Shown: positions 7,650 through 18,909, counted from the stretch's first letter. The stretch: DNA of 48,027 bases from Lonepinella koalarum (GCA_030525745.1 JAUNED010000002.1:110222-158248); one strand, 5' to 3'. Made by a program: numbers and translations. The notes: generated from the sequence alone by a model not told the origin.

Positions 7650-9197
7650 TCACTTATTCTCCTGACAAATAAAACTCTCTGCCTTGTTCGGATCTCCACC
7701 TTGATAAATTGCAATTTGAGGATAAGGACATAGCGGAATTTGTTTTTTGGGTTCAGGGTATAATTCACCGGCTTGGGCGATAATCCGTTCCGGCGATTTC
7801 CCTTTTTCAACCCAATTTTCCAAAACACTGAGCATATCAAAATTATTCACTGTCGCACCTCGTCCACAATGATTCATTGCTGGCACAAAAAATAATCGAG
7901 AAAACTCGGAAGTTTGTGGCATTTGCTGCTGTAATTGCTGATACCAATCCCGCAAATCCAATGCTGAAAAAATCGGATCGGAAAGACCTTGATAAATCAA
8001 CATTTTTCCTCCTCTTTGCCGAAAAGTGGATAAATCCATATCATCGGCATCATGAATTCCACCGACTTCCTTAACTTGTTCAGCAATTTGATCCAAATCG
8101 ACACTTAATGGATCAATTACAGGTTGGCGAGGAGTTAAATAATAATGAGTTAAACTTTTTAACCCCATATTAAAACTGATACTATTGGGTTGTTCCGTGT
8201 CGGAATCCCCCAACTTCCATTGTCGCCAACCTAAGGAATTTATCCCCGAATCATAAGCCCAAGCTGAATATAACAGATTTCCTTTACTGTCTTTTGCCCC
8301 TTCAAATAACCGCTTTAAAGCGTTCATTTTGTCTCGACCAATGTCTTTTTCAACCATTTCAGGGGTAAAATCACATTGTTCCCAAGCATTAATCAACCCA
8401 TCTTGCAATCCGTCCAATTTATCACAATGCGCTAAAATTACCTTGGAAACCTTGTCCAACTCCTCTTGGCTAAAGGCTTTAGCCAAGATTTTCTGTCCTT
8501 TATTATTAGTAGGGGAAATGCTTAACAATACCCGATTATCCCAAACTTCCGCCAACACAGAACGAGACACTCGAAACCCCGGACTGCCGGCAATTACGCC
8601 ATCAAATTCTAGAGGATAACGCATTGCTGCAATCATAGCTTCACGCCCGCCATTAGAACATCCCATAAAATAATGGTGTTTACTGCTTTTACCATAAAAT
8701 GCCTGAATAATTTGCTTGGCGGTTGTTGTTACTTTACCAATAGAGGCATAAGCATAATTCAATCTAGCTTCTTGATCCTCGGTAAAAATTAATTCTCGGG
8801 TAGGATGCCCACTATCATTACTTACGACAGCATAACCTCGATTTAGCCCATTAACAGATGTAGCTCCATGAGGATAAATCTGCCCGATAGCCGGAAAAAT
8901 CACACCACCAATACCACCTGCACCTTGAAATAAAAATTTTTCATTCCAATCTTTCGGTAAACGCAATTCAAATTGAATAGAGTAAACTTGATTATTCACC
9001 CCAATTCGCCTTTCAATCTCGCCTTGCACTAAACAATGCTCAGGCAATTCATCCGATTTTTTCTGCCACTGTGCGAATTTAATCTCTGTTCGGTAAAAGG
9101 CTGTATGTGGAATTGTTTCACAAGCTTTGGCTAAATCAATCTGTTCAGCAAATCCTATTGGTGTAAAGAAAAGAGAAAGTAAAAGCAATTTTTTCAT
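7650..9197 (-). CDS. Secreted tannase/feruloyl-esterase-family hydrolase
   Basis: 515 residues with a typical signal peptide (MKKLLLLSLFFTPIGFA, cleavage about residue 17), so exported. The alpha/beta-hydrolase core matches the tannase/feruloyl esterase family: nucleophile in G-C180-S181-x-G-G, an acidic residue in QGLSDPIFSALD, and His-Cys in MNHCGRG. Cysteines next to both Ser and His fit the disulfide-linked CS-D-HC motif of this family. Further conserved pieces are GAGGIGGVI, GYAVVSNDSGH and SPGFR. Substrate unknown: feruloyl or galloyl esters are the family average, not shown here. It is alone between USS-pair terminators, with a perfect palindrome at 9260-9274 upstream. Confidence 0.8.
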   Translation of the reverse strand: MKKLLLLSLFFTPIGFAEQIDLAKACETIPHTAFYRTEIKFAQWQKKSDELPEHCLVQGEIERRIGVNNQVYSIQFELRLPKDWNEKFLFQGAGGIGGVIFPAIGQIYPHGATSVNGLNRGYAVVSNDSGHPTRELIFTEDQEARLNYAYASIGKVTTTAKQIIQAFYGKSSKHHYFMGCSNGGREAMIAAMRYPLEFDGVIAGSPGFRVSRSVLAEVWDNRVLLSISPTNNKGQKILAKAFSQEELDKVSKVILAHCDKLDGLQDGLINAWEQCDFTPEMVEKDIGRDKMNALKRLFEGAKDSKGNLLYSAWAYDSGINSLGWRQWKLGDSDTEQPNSISFNMGLKSLTHYYLTPRQPVIDPLSVDLDQIAEQVKEVGGIHDADDMDLSTFRQRGGKMLIYQGLSDPIFSALDLRDWYQQLQQQMPQTSEFSRLFFVPAMNHCGRGATVNNFDMLSVLENWVEKGKSPERIIAQAGELYPEPKKQIPLCPYPQIAIYQGGDPNKAESFICQENK

Positions 9198-9259
9198 CTG
9201 TTAATGTGATACCCTTTAATTTAGAGAGTATTTTTTCAAAACAAGCAAGGTTTGTCTAA

Positions 9260-9274
9260 CTATCAATTTGATAG
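9260..9274 (-). promoter_or_regulatory. 15-bp palindrome upstream of the tannase-family gene
   Basis: CTATCAA-T-TTGATAG is a perfect 7-1-7 palindrome 63 bp ahead of the start codon, where an operator would sit. The half-site order is the reverse of an FNR box (ATCAA first), so it is not FNR. The regulator is unknown. Confidence 0.35.
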
Positions 9275-9290
9275 AATGGCTCTCTACGAA

Positions 9291-9319
9291 AAAAGTGCGG
9301 TCAATTTGACCGCACTTTT
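9291..9319. terminator. Near-perfect USS palindrome after znuD
   Basis: AAAAGTGCGGTCAA and TTGACCGCACTTTT are 14-bp arms around a single base, 15 bp past the znuD stop codon on the minus strand. It probably forms a hairpin with a short open loop and ends znuD transcription. Confidence 0.75.
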
Positions 9320-9333
9320 AACTGTTAATACCC

Positions 9334-11946
9334 TTAGAAGTTGACATTTACACCAAAAATAAAATTTCGCCCCATTTGAGGTACATAGGGTAAAAATGAA
9401 GTATGCGAATAAATTTTTTGGTTAAGTAAATTATTACCTTGTAAGGTCAAAGTATAATCCAGTTTATTGAAATGTCCGTGATAATGTACACCAAGATTTA
9501 ATAAATCATAACCTTTCGTTGAATCTTCATAAATTGGCACGGCTCTTATCGTATTACCCGGCACATTAGTCGGATCATCTTCTGATTTCTTTTTCAAATA
9601 AAACGAAGTCGAGGTTTTATTCTGTGTAAATACTCGAGTGTATTCCAACGTACCAGACCAAGAATGGTTAAATTGGCTGTTTAGTCGAAAACCCAATCTT
9701 GCCGGTGGTACTCTAGCTGCATTACGATCCGGTCTGTGAACCATTTCATATCCAATAGTTCTTCTTCCCCACATCCAATCGCCATCTTCATCTAAATATC
9801 TATAGCGTTCAATTATTGCCGGTCCATAAATGCTCGGTAAATTAAATAGTTTTCCTCTGACATAATCACCAAAGAGCGACAATTTATGATCCGGCGTTAT
9901 ATTAAACCCTATTTCACCTTCAAGCCCTCTAAATCTGGCTTCTGATTGCATATAACGGCGCATATATAAATGCCCTTCACGATAAATCGTTTCATTATTG
10001 ATGTAGTTTTTAAAGCGATTATGATAAAGGCTGATTTTAAAATCCCAACGGCTTCCTGTATAAACCAGACCTAATTCATAGTTATTTGAAATCTCTTTGG
10101 TTAAATCACGATTACCATATTCAAAGGAGTTGGTTGCTAAATGTTTCCCATGATAATAGAGTTCCACCGGTGTCGGCAAACGTTCATTATGAGACAGGGT
10201 GAAAGAAAAACGAAAATCAGGATGAAAATCCCATAAGATCGTTCCTGAATAAGATAATGCTTTTTGTTGAAATTCCGTTAAATCAGGTTTGGCATTACGG
10301 GGCTTTTTCGGTGGTGTTACTCGTTCCAACTCCGCATAATCATAATGAATCGGAATACGTTGTTTTTCCCAACGAATAGCGCCCTCAAATACCCAATTAC
10401 CTAATTGATATTGTTCTAATGCAAATAAACTCAGTTGTTTGTTGGTATTATGCACTAATGGTCGTCGTTGGCTAGGTAATCTTTCACCAAACGAATTACA
10501 GCGTTCACGTCTATCACCATCTCTGGTATATTGGATATTTCCATGTTCGTCTAATATAGGTTCACAGTCATTTCCGTTGACTTTGGGGCGACTGGCATAA
10601 CTTTCTTGTGTTTGATATTGGATTCCCCAAACCCCACTTAAGCCTTTATATTCCTTATGATGTATTTCTAAACGGCTGTTAAATCCCTTATTCCCAAAAA
10701 AAGCGGACGGACGACCTTTATTACGTTTTCTTTCCCATTCAATAGTTTCTCTTTGTGCTTGTGTAATATTTGGCCCAATATAAGCCTTACCGTCATCTTT
10801 TTCATCATGATAATAATCGGCCCAAGCTAAGGTCAGCTTTAACTTCTCAATCCCAATAATCGGACTTAACCACTCTCCTCGAATATCATAACGTTCGGAA
10901 ACCATATCAATCCAAGGCCCCGGTCCACTATGATCATGTTCATGACCATAAGGATTATCATGACTATGTGGTGCATTAAAATCATGGGATGTACCTGTAT
11001 GTGCATCATGTAAATTATCGGAAATATCAACATCTCTCATTAAATGAGGGTAAAGATTTAAGTACTCTTTTTCCGGTGCAAAGGGATTTTTAGCAATATT
11101 AAAAATATGAAACGCCCCTTTATCAAATTGATGGTTATGTCCCGGAATGCCGTAGCGATCCTGCCTTTTACTATAAGAAACCCCAATATACCCCTTTGAA
11201 CCACTGAAAGATAATCCTAAGGTCCCCACCGTAGAACGATTATGCGTATCGGGTAAATAATTTAAGGTTTGCCCCAATTTCACACCGGGTACACGGTAAT
11301 TATCAGATTTACGGGTGAGCCCTTCAACCCGAAAGGCAAGATGCTCGCCAATGCCAAAAGTCGCACCAATATTAGAAGCTTTTTCTTTAGAGGCATAATC
11401 CCAACGTGTTGCCAATTCTCCTTCAATGCCTTTTGACGGCACTTTTTCAGGAATTCGTTTATCTATCACATTAACAACACCTGAAGGTGACGCAGTTGAA
11501 TATAATAAGGTCGGCGTACCTCTGACTAATTCAACCTGCTCTGCTAATAAAGTATCAGCTGCAACTGCATGATCCGGTGACATAGAAGACATATCAACAA
11601 CATCTGAGCCGTTTTGTAAGATCTTCACTCTAACACCTTCTTGACCTCGAATAATCGGCGCACTGGCCCCCCCACCAAAAGGATTACTATGCACACCTAA
11701 TTCCCCAGCCAATGCATTGCCTAAGGTAGCTGAACGGGTTTTAAATTTTTCACCCTCAATCGTCACATCACTGGCTTTCAATGCCTTACTGGTCGAAAAA
11801 GATTTAAATTCCCCACCGGCTTTTGTCTCAACCACTATTTCATCAAGCACTTCCGTTTGTTGTGTCGAAGCACTTGCCTCATTCACAAAAGCAATCACCA
11901 AAAGCGCAATCAAACTTTTTGGAAAAGATGATTTTCCTGTTTTCAT
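9334..11946 (-). CDS. znuD: ZnuD-type TonB-dependent outer-membrane (zinc) receptor
   Basis: About 870 residues: signal peptide, plug (GGGASAPIIRGQEGVRVKIL, then MSPDHAVAADTLLAEQVELV) and a 22-strand barrel ending in aromatic VNVNF. Plug and barrel follow Neisseria ZnuD throughout, e.g. RLPTPVELYYHGKHLATN, PPARLGF and the PQMGRNFIFGVNV end. A His-rich extracellular loop at about residues 312-350 (HSHDNPYGHEHDHSG) fits zinc capture. It is longer than neisserial ZnuD, mostly in inserted barrel loops. I chose the second Met because GAGAG lies 5 nt ahead of it; the other start, 12 bp upstream, has no such site. Heme uptake remains an alternative role. Confidence 0.82.
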   Translation of the reverse strand: MKTGKSSFPKSLIALLVIAFVNEASASTQQTEVLDEIVVETKAGGEFKSFSTSKALKASDVTIEGEKFKTRSATLGNALAGELGVHSNPFGGGASAPIIRGQEGVRVKILQNGSDVVDMSSMSPDHAVAADTLLAEQVELVRGTPTLLYSTASPSGVVNVIDKRIPEKVPSKGIEGELATRWDYASKEKASNIGATFGIGEHLAFRVEGLTRKSDNYRVPGVKLGQTLNYLPDTHNRSTVGTLGLSFSGSKGYIGVSYSKRQDRYGIPGHNHQFDKGAFHIFNIAKNPFAPEKEYLNLYPHLMRDVDISDNLHDAHTGTSHDFNAPHSHDNPYGHEHDHSGPGPWIDMVSERYDIRGEWLSPIIGIEKLKLTLAWADYYHDEKDDGKAYIGPNITQAQRETIEWERKRNKGRPSAFFGNKGFNSRLEIHHKEYKGLSGVWGIQYQTQESYASRPKVNGNDCEPILDEHGNIQYTRDGDRRERCNSFGERLPSQRRPLVHNTNKQLSLFALEQYQLGNWVFEGAIRWEKQRIPIHYDYAELERVTPPKKPRNAKPDLTEFQQKALSYSGTILWDFHPDFRFSFTLSHNERLPTPVELYYHGKHLATNSFEYGNRDLTKEISNNYELGLVYTGSRWDFKISLYHNRFKNYINNETIYREGHLYMRRYMQSEARFRGLEGEIGFNITPDHKLSLFGDYVRGKLFNLPSIYGPAIIERYRYLDEDGDWMWGRRTIGYEMVHRPDRNAARVPPARLGFRLNSQFNHSWSGTLEYTRVFTQNKTSTSFYLKKKSEDDPTNVPGNTIRAVPIYEDSTKGYDLLNLGVHYHGHFNKLDYTLTLQGNNLLNQKIYSHTSFLPYVPQMGRNFIFGVNVNF

Positions 11947-11977
11947 ATAATCTCTCATAAAAAATCCATATTACAAT

Positions 11978-12000
11978 CTTATTTTTTTAAGAAAAATAAG
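11978..12000 (-). promoter_or_regulatory. AT-rich inverted repeat upstream of znuD
   Basis: CTTATTTTT-TTAAG-AAAAATAAG is a perfect 9-5-9 repeat about 30 bp upstream of the znuD start, where a repressor such as Zur would act. It does not match the Zur box pattern I know, so this is only a candidate site. Confidence 0.3.
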
Positions 12001-12123
12001 TTTAATCTTAAAAATCTAAAAATCAATCAAAAAATGAAAAAAACAGAAAATCCATGAAAAAATACCGCACTTTTTTTACATCAAAAAATGAATAAATGAT
12101 AAATCATCATAAAATAATCATAA

Positions 12124-12840
<717 letters not shown>

Positions 12841-12850
12841 TTTGTAACAG

Positions 12851-12880
12851 AAAATGCCGTCAAATCAATGACGGCATTTT
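12851..12880 (+). terminator. Intrinsic terminator of adk
   Basis: AAAATGCCGTCA-AATCAA-TGACGGCATTTT, a perfect 12-bp stem with a T-run, starts 10 bp after the adk stop. Confidence 0.92.
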
Positions 12881-12896
12881 TAGTTCATATTCAGCA

Positions 12897-12924
12897 AAAG
12901 TGCGGTGAATTTGACCGCACTTTT
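12897..12924. terminator. Inverted USS pair behind mtnN
   Basis: AAAGTGCGGT and ACCGCACTTT arms with a T-rich end, 5 bp from the mtnN stop codon. Together with the adk terminator it separates two convergent genes. Confidence 0.75.
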
Positions 12925-12929
12925 ACTTT

Positions 12930-13619
12930 TTATAACGCTTTTAATATCGCTAACACCATTTCAGAGGACATTTTTGCTGCAAGTGGTAAAAACTCCTCAA
13001 AAGACATTGATGCCTTACCATCACCACTATCTGAAATGGCCCTTACAACAACAAAAGGCACATTAAAACTATGACAGACGTGGGCAATAGCTGCCGCTTC
13101 CATTTCAACAGCTACAACATCAGAAAAATCAATTTTAATTTGAGCCAATTTTTCCTCACCGGCAATAAAACTATCACCAGAACAAATTAAACCAAATCTC
13201 ACTTGATGCCCTTGTTCTTCTGCAATTTTGGCAGAAAGTGCGGTCAATTTTTCATCTGATTTAAAACGTGGTGGACAACTCGGCAACTGTCCTTTGACAT
13301 ACCCGAAAGCCGTCACATCTGCATCATGATAAAGAGTTTCTGTCGAAATCACTATATCACCTACTTTCAGTCCTGATGCAACACCACCTGCCGATCCGGT
13401 ATTAATCACCATATCACAACCACATTGTTGCAATAAGATCGTTGTTCCTATGGCAGCAGCTACCTTCCCGATACCCGATTGTAATAAAGCTACCGGTTTA
13501 CCATTAATTTTTCCTTCAAAAATCACCGCACTTCCGAGTGGAGTTTGTCTTTTTTCCGTCATAACATCGGCTAAAATTTCAACTTCTTGGGCCATCGCTC
13601 CGATAATACCGATTTTCAT
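12930..13619 (-). CDS. mtnN: 5'-methylthioadenosine/S-adenosylhomocysteine nucleosidase
   Basis: 229 residues, typical Pfs/MtnN. It hydrolyses MTA and SAH to adenine plus the thioribose/ribosyl product, feeding methionine salvage and the LuxS/AI-2 branch. Catalytic Glu12 (MAQEVE), the NTGSAGG segment, VEMEAAA near the substrate ribose, and the acid in RAISDSGDG are all present. It lies 11 bp downstream of recJ and is probably the last gene of dsbC-recJ-mtnN. Confidence 0.97.
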   Translation of the reverse strand: MKIGIIGAMAQEVEILADVMTEKRQTPLGSAVIFEGKINGKPVALLQSGIGKVAAAIGTTILLQQCGCDMVINTGSAGGVASGLKVGDIVISTETLYHDADVTAFGYVKGQLPSCPPRFKSDEKLTALSAKIAEEQGHQVRFGLICSGDSFIAGEEKLAQIKIDFSDVVAVEMEAAAIAHVCHSFNVPFVVVRAISDSGDGKASMSFEEFLPLAAKMSSEMVLAILKAL

Positions 13620-13630
13620 AAAAATCCCCC

Positions 13631-15349
13631 TTAATGTTCTACAGGTTCTATATAATCGACCAGCAACTGCACTGTACGGTTACCACGAAACTCATTTACA
13701 TCTAATTTATACACCATTTTAGCGGCTTTTATGGATAAATCAGGGTAAAAAGCAGTGTCGATATTAAATGCAATAGCGTCAATTAACTTTCCGCCGTTTT
13801 TGGGTTCAAGCAACATTTTTAAATGGCGTTCACCCACTAATCTCTGTTGTAAAATACGAAATTCACCGTCAAATGTTGGCTCAGGAAAAGCTTGACCCCA
13901 AGGGCCTGAAATAGCTAATTTCTCAGCCGTTTGTAAACTGATTTCTTCATTAACCAATTCCCCATCTGTCCATAATTTGCCTTGCGGCTCTTGCTCTCCC
14001 ATTTGTTCTTGCACAAGTACATTAAATGCTTGCTGAAATTCGCTGAAACGACTTTCTAAAATACTCAGCCCGGCCGCCATGGCATGGCCTCCAAATTTTA
14101 AAATCATGTTAGGATAACGATTATATAAGCGTTCAAGTAAATCGCGAATATGAATACCTTCAACAGAACGAGCCGATCCCTTTAATAATCCCTCACTATC
14201 TTGCGCAAAAGCAATCACAGGACGATGAAACCTATCTTTTAAACGGGCAGCCACGATACCCAGTACACCTTGATGCCAATCAGCTTGATATAATGCAATT
14301 CCCAATGGCAATTCCTCTTGAAGTGCGGTCAGTTTTTTACAAATATCAAGAGCTTCTTGCTTCATTCCTTGTTCAATTTCTTTGCGGGTTTGGTTAAGCT
14401 CATCCAACTCTAATGCTAAAGCTCTGGCTTGTTCCATCGTTTCGGCCAACAGTAATTCTACACCTAGCGCCATATTATCCAAACGTCCTGCTGCATTCAG
14501 CCGTGGGGCAATAGAAAAGCCCAATTCCGACGCTTTGAGCTGAGCAAGGTTTTTATTCGAGACTTCCACCAATGCACGAATGCCGAAACGACAATGATCT
14601 GCATTGATTCTTGCCACTCCTTGATGAACTAAAATACGATTATTTTGATCTAAAGGCACAACATCCGCTACCGTACCTAAGGCAACTAAATCCAATAAAT
14701 CACTAAAATTCGGCTGCGTTTTGGCATCAAAAATACCCATTTCTCGAAATTTAGCGCGTAACGCCAACATTACATAAAATGCCACGCCTACACCGGCCAA
14801 GTTTTTCGACGGAAAATGGCAATGACTTAAATTCGGATTGACAATAACATCTGCATCGGGCAAAGATTCTGCTGGTAAATGGTGATCGGTAATCAATACG
14901 GCAACCCCTTTTGATTTCAGATAATCTACCCCTTCAAATGAAGAGACACCGTTATCCACCGTCATCAATAATTCAACACCGAGTGACAATGCCATTTCTG
15001 CTACGGCAATGCTTAAACCATATCCCTGCTCAAAACGATTTGGAATGAGGTAATGTACCTTGCTAAACCCTAATTGACGCAATGCCGTCACTACCAAAGC
15101 GGTACTGGTTGCACCATCTGCATCAAAATCGCCAACAATCACAATGTTTCGATAGCGAAAATCTGTCAATAAATTAACCGCACTTTCAATGTTGGCCAAT
15201 AAATTAGGGGATAACATAGATGATAAAGTGCGGTCTAATTGTTGTGTATTTTGAATATGACGACTACGATAAAGCCGATCCAATAAAGGATCGGCACAAA
15301 CCGATGCAATATCTGCAATAGGGCGACGTAAAATGTGTTTTTTCACCAT
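13631..15349 (-). CDS. recJ: Single-stranded-DNA exonuclease RecJ
   Basis: 572 residues, normal for RecJ. DHH-family nuclease motifs: Asp74-x-Asp76-x-Asp78 (DFDADGA), the DNG segment at about 132, and Asp155-His-His (ITDHHLP); the DHHA1 motif GGHAMAAG is near residue 425. It digests ssDNA 5' to 3' in recombination and mismatch repair. The start codon shares a base with the dsbC stop (TAATG), so it is translationally coupled to dsbC, the same pairing as in E. coli and H. influenzae. Confidence 0.97.
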   Translation of the reverse strand: MVKKHILRRPIADIASVCADPLLDRLYRSRHIQNTQQLDRTLSSMLSPNLLANIESAVNLLTDFRYRNIVIVGDFDADGATSTALVVTALRQLGFSKVHYLIPNRFEQGYGLSIAVAEMALSLGVELLMTVDNGVSSFEGVDYLKSKGVAVLITDHHLPAESLPDADVIVNPNLSHCHFPSKNLAGVGVAFYVMLALRAKFREMGIFDAKTQPNFSDLLDLVALGTVADVVPLDQNNRILVHQGVARINADHCRFGIRALVEVSNKNLAQLKASELGFSIAPRLNAAGRLDNMALGVELLLAETMEQARALALELDELNQTRKEIEQGMKQEALDICKKLTALQEELPLGIALYQADWHQGVLGIVAARLKDRFHRPVIAFAQDSEGLLKGSARSVEGIHIRDLLERLYNRYPNMILKFGGHAMAAGLSILESRFSEFQQAFNVLVQEQMGEQEPQGKLWTDGELVNEEISLQTAEKLAISGPWGQAFPEPTFDGEFRILQQRLVGERHLKMLLEPKNGGKLIDAIAFNIDTAFYPDLSIKAAKMVYKLDVNEFRGNRTVQLLVDYIEPVEH

Positions 15350-16035
15350 TACTTCGCTTCATTCAATGCCGCAAATAATTCTTTCGGAGGCAAATAACCA
15401 CCAATTAACTCACCTGTTTCTGTCACAATCGCCGGCGTACCACGCACGCCAAATTGAACACCTAAATCATAATGTTTTTTCACTATATTCGGTGTTTTCA
15501 ATTCTGTTGGTAATTTACCGTTTTCTGCATCATTTAAAGCCTGTACTTTATCTTTAGCGGTAAAAATGGTTTCCATTTGCTGTGCGGTTTTATCCATACC
15601 TCGACGAGGAAAAGCCAAATAACGCACAGTAATCCCCAAGTCATTATATTCTTTCATCTGTTCATGTAATTTATGACAATAATGGCAAGTTATATCCATA
15701 AACACCGTCACAATATGTTTTTCATTTTTGGCCGGATAAACAATCATGTCATTTTTATAACTTTCCAATACTCCCATTAATGATTTTGCCGACACATCAA
15801 CAGGACCTTTTTCCGTTAATTCAAACAATTTACCTTGTAAAACAAATTTGCCGTCTTCACTGGCATATAAAATGCCTTGATCGGTAATCACCGTTTTTAA
15901 CCCTTTTACAGGCGAGCTTTTTACTTCAATCTGCCCTGCCCCCAATTTTTTTAGGCTATTGATAATCATGGCATCATCGGCTAAAGCCATTGTAGAAAAC
16001 GTCACTAATGATAGTGTAGTTAAGATTTTATTCAT
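15349..16035 (-). CDS. dsbC: Thiol:disulfide interchange protein DsbC
   Basis: 228 residues with signal peptide (cleaved after MALA, residue 19), N-terminal dimerisation domain and thioredoxin fold. Active site Cys117-His-Tyr-Cys120 and cis-proline loop RGTPAIV are present. It isomerises wrong disulfides in the periplasm and is kept reduced by DsbD. There are no cysteines after the active site, so the second, structural disulfide of E. coli DsbC is missing. First gene of dsbC-recJ-mtnN, divergent from prfB. Confidence 0.95.
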   Translation of the reverse strand: MNKILTTLSLVTFSTMALADDAMIINSLKKLGAGQIEVKSSPVKGLKTVITDQGILYASEDGKFVLQGKLFELTEKGPVDVSAKSLMGVLESYKNDMIVYPAKNEKHIVTVFMDITCHYCHKLHEQMKEYNDLGITVRYLAFPRRGMDKTAQQMETIFTAKDKVQALNDAENGKLPTELKTPNIVKKHYDLGVQFGVRGTPAIVTETGELIGGYLPPKELFAALNEAK

Positions 16036-16215
16036 TTGAGTTTTTCCTATAAAAAGTAAGATTGGCAGTGGATTATAAAAGTATTGGTTGAGAGTGCAAG
16101 AAAAAATTCATTAATTCCCTATTATCCTCCTAATTTTTAGCAATAAACCAAGTAGCCAAACAAATCGAAATAGCCTATAATTCAGGCTCATTTTTTGATG
16201 ATATAACACACTATA

Positions 16216-17314
16216 ATGTTTGAAATTAACCCAATAAAAAACAAAATTACCGATCTTACCGAACGTACAAAAGTACTTAGGGGGTATCTTTGACTTTGAT
16301 AACAAAGTTGAACGTTTGGAAGAAGTCAATGCTGAATTAGAACAACCGGAAATTTGGAATATCCCTGAAAAAGCCCAAGCACTCGGTAAAGAGCGATCAA
16401 CCTTGGAAACCTTGGTGAATACCATTAAAAAATTAGATCAAGGATTAGAAGATGTAGAAGGTTTATTAGAATTAGCCCTTGAAGGTGAAGATCAACAAAC
16501 CTTTGATGAAGCTGTTGCCGAACTTGATGATTTAGAACAACAACTCGGCGAACTGGAATTTCGCCGTATGTTCAGCGGTGAACATGATTCGGCTGACTGT
16601 TATGTTGATTTACAAGCAGGATCAGGTGGTACAGAAGCTCAAGACTGGACAGAAATGCTACTACGCATGTACTTACGTTGGGCTGAAAGCAAAGGCTTTA
16701 AAACAGAACTGATAGAAGTTTCCGATGGTGATGTGGCCGGATTGAAATCGGCTACCATTAAAGTTTCAGGTGATTATGCTTTCGGTTGGTTACGTACCGA
16801 AACCGGCATTCATCGTTTGGTTCGTAAAAGTCCGTTTGATAGTAATAACCGCCGCCACACATCCTTCGCAGCCGCTTTTATTTATCCTGAAATTGATGAG
16901 GATATTGATATTGAAATCAATCCGGCAGATTTGCGCATTGATGTTTATCGGGCTTCTGGTGCCGGTGGCCAACACGTCAATAAAACAGAAAGTGCGGTCA
17001 GAATTACGCATATTCCGACTAATATCGTAGTGCAATGTCAAAACGGCCGCTCACAACATCAAAATAAAGATCAAGCAATGAAGCAACTCAAAGCCAAACT
17101 TTATGAAATGGAATTAGCGAAAAAAAATGCTGAAAAACAACAAATGGAAGAAAATAAATCCGACATTGGTTGGGGCAGCCAAATTCGCTCTTATGTGCTG
17201 GATGATTCTCGTATTAAAGATTTACGTACCGGTGTAGAAAATCGTAATACACAAGCCGTATTGGACGGCGATTTGGATCCTTTCATCGAAGCAAGCTTAA
17301 AAGCAGGTTTATAA
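16216..17314 (+). CDS. prfB: Peptide chain release factor 2 (programmed +1 frameshift)
   Basis: 365 residues once the +1 shift is made: 25 codons from ATG 16216, in-frame UGA at 16291-16293, then the next frame from 16292 to the stop at 17314. RF2 marks: the SPF stop-recognition tripeptide (RKSPFDS) and the GGQ loop ([14 protein letters not shown]). It ends translation at UGA and UAA. The frameshift autoregulates it: scarce RF2 makes the ribosome pause at UGA and slip. Operon with lysS 20 bp downstream, as in E. coli and H. influenzae. Confidence 0.98.
16279..16294 (+). promoter_or_regulatory. prfB programmed frameshift site
   Basis: AGG-GGG-TAT-CTT-TGA-C: internal Shine-Dalgarno-like AGGGGG three bases before the slippery CTT codon, followed by UGA and C, the weak stop context. 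Same heptad as the classical E. coli RF2 site. Confidence 0.97.
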
Positions 17315-17334
17315 TTTAATTAAAAGGTAAAAAA

Positions 17335-18855
17335 ATGTCAGAACAACAATTATCTCAAACTCCGGAATTAGATTTTCATGGCGAAATGGCAGTTCGTAGA
17401 GAAAAATTAAAAGCTCTCCGTGCAAAGGGTAATCCTTTCCCTAACAATTTCCGCCGCTCTGCTCTCGCAGCAGATTTGCACAATCAATATGACAATACTG
17501 ACGGCGAAATCTTAAAAGAACAACATATTGAAGTCGCTGTGGCCGGCCGTATTATGACCCGTCGTATTATGGGTAAAGCAACCTTCATTACATTACAAGA
17601 AATGAGTGGCCGTATTCAACTGTATGTGGCTCGCGATAATCTACCGGAAGGTGTTTATTCGGATGATGTCGGTAATTGGGATCTTGGCGATATTGTAGGT
17701 GTGAAAGGGACATTATTTAAAACAAAAACCGGTGAATTAACTGTCAAAGCGCAAGAAGTTCAATTATTAACCAAGGCATTACGCCCGTTACCGGATAAAT
17801 TCCATGGTCTGAGTGATCAAGAAACACGTTATCGCCAACGTTACTTAGATTTAATTTCCAATGAAGAAAGCCGTCGCACCTTTATCATTCGTTCTAAAGT
17901 GGTTGCCGGTATTCGTGAATATTTCATCGGTAAAGGATTTTTAGAAGTAGAAACACCAATGTTACAAGTGATTCCGGGTGGTGCAGCTGCTCGCCCATTC
18001 GTGACACACCATAACGCATTAGACGTTGATATGTATCTGCGTATTGCCCCGGAACTTTATTTAAAACGTTTAACTGTTGGGGGGTTTGAGCGTGTATTTG
18101 AACTCAATCGTAACTTTCGTAACGAAGGTGTTTCTGTCCGCCACAACCCTGAATTTACTATGTTGGAATACTACCAAGCCTACGCCGACTATCACGATTT
18201 AATGGATAATACCGAAGAGTTATTGCGTAAATTGGCTTTGGATATTTTAGGTACAACTATTGTCCCTTACGGTGAATACGAATTCGATTTCGGTAAACCT
18301 TTTGAACGAATCACAATGCACGATGCCATACTCAAATATGGTGCGGATAAAGGCATTGATAAAGAAGATTTATATGACTTGGATCGTGCAAAATCCCTTG
18401 CAAAAAAATTAGGTATTGAAGTACAAAAATCTTGGGGATTGGGGTCTATTGTAAATGCGATTTTTGAAGAAGTGGCCGAACATCATTTAATCCAACCAAC
18501 TTTCTTAATGGCTCATCCTGCGGAAATCTCACCTTTAGCTCGCCGTAATGATGAAAATCCGGAAGTAACAGATCGCTTTGAATTATTCATCGGCGGCCGT
18601 GAAATCGGTAACGGTTTCTCCGAACTCAATGATGCAGAAGACCAAGCTGAACGCTTTGATGCCCAAGTTGCCGCTAAAGATGCCGGCGATGATGAAGCTA
18701 TGTTCAAAGATGAAGATTTCGTTGTCGCTCTTGAACACGGTCTTCCGCCAACAGCAGGCGAAGGCTTGGGAATTGACCGCTTGGCAATGCTATTTGCTAA
18801 TGCTCCTTCAATTCGTGATGTGATTTTATTCCCTGCAATGAAAACCAAAGGTTAA
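17335..18855 (+). CDS. lysS: Lysyl-tRNA synthetase (class II)
   Basis: 506 residues. N-terminal OB-fold ([18 protein letters not shown]) followed by the class II catalytic core: motif 1 around [10 protein letters not shown], motif 2 [18 protein letters not shown], motif 3 [10 protein letters not shown]. It charges tRNA-Lys. Good Shine-Dalgarno AAAAGG ahead of the ATG, 20 bp after prfB. Confidence 0.98.
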   Translation: MSEQQLSQTPELDFHGEMAVRREKLKALRAKGNPFPNNFRRSALAADLHNQYDNTDGEILKEQHIEVAVAGRIMTRRIMGKATFITLQEMSGRIQLYVARDNLPEGVYSDDVGNWDLGDIVGVKGTLFKTKTGELTVKAQEVQLLTKALRPLPDKFHGLSDQETRYRQRYLDLISNEESRRTFIIRSKVVAGIREYFIGKGFLEVETPMLQVIPGGAAARPFVTHHNALDVDMYLRIAPELYLKRLTVGGFERVFELNRNFRNEGVSVRHNPEFTMLEYYQAYADYHDLMDNTEELLRKLALDILGTTIVPYGEYEFDFGKPFERITMHDAILKYGADKGIDKEDLYDLDRAKSLAKKLGIEVQKSWGLGSIVNAIFEEVAEHHLIQPTFLMAHPAEISPLARRNDENPEVTDRFELFIGGREIGNGFSELNDAEDQAERFDAQVAAKDAGDDEAMFKDEDFVVALEHGLPPTAGEGLGIDRLAMLFANAPSIRDVILFPAMKTKG

Positions 18856-18868
18856 TCATTCAAACATA

Positions 18869-18909
18869 AAAAGTGCGGTCAAAATCTCGAAAATTTTGAC
18901 CGCACTTTT
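18869..18909. terminator. Long inverted USS pair after lysS
   Basis: AAAAGTGCGGTCAAAAT and ATTTTGACCGCACTTTT are perfect 17-bp arms around a 7-nt loop, 13 bp after the lysS stop; the longest USS hairpin in the window. Confidence 0.85.

Noticed and set aside
16291-16293. In-frame stop in prfB as a pseudogene sign
   Set aside because: It is the conserved RF2 autoregulatory frameshift with AGGGGG-TAT-CTT-TGA-C.
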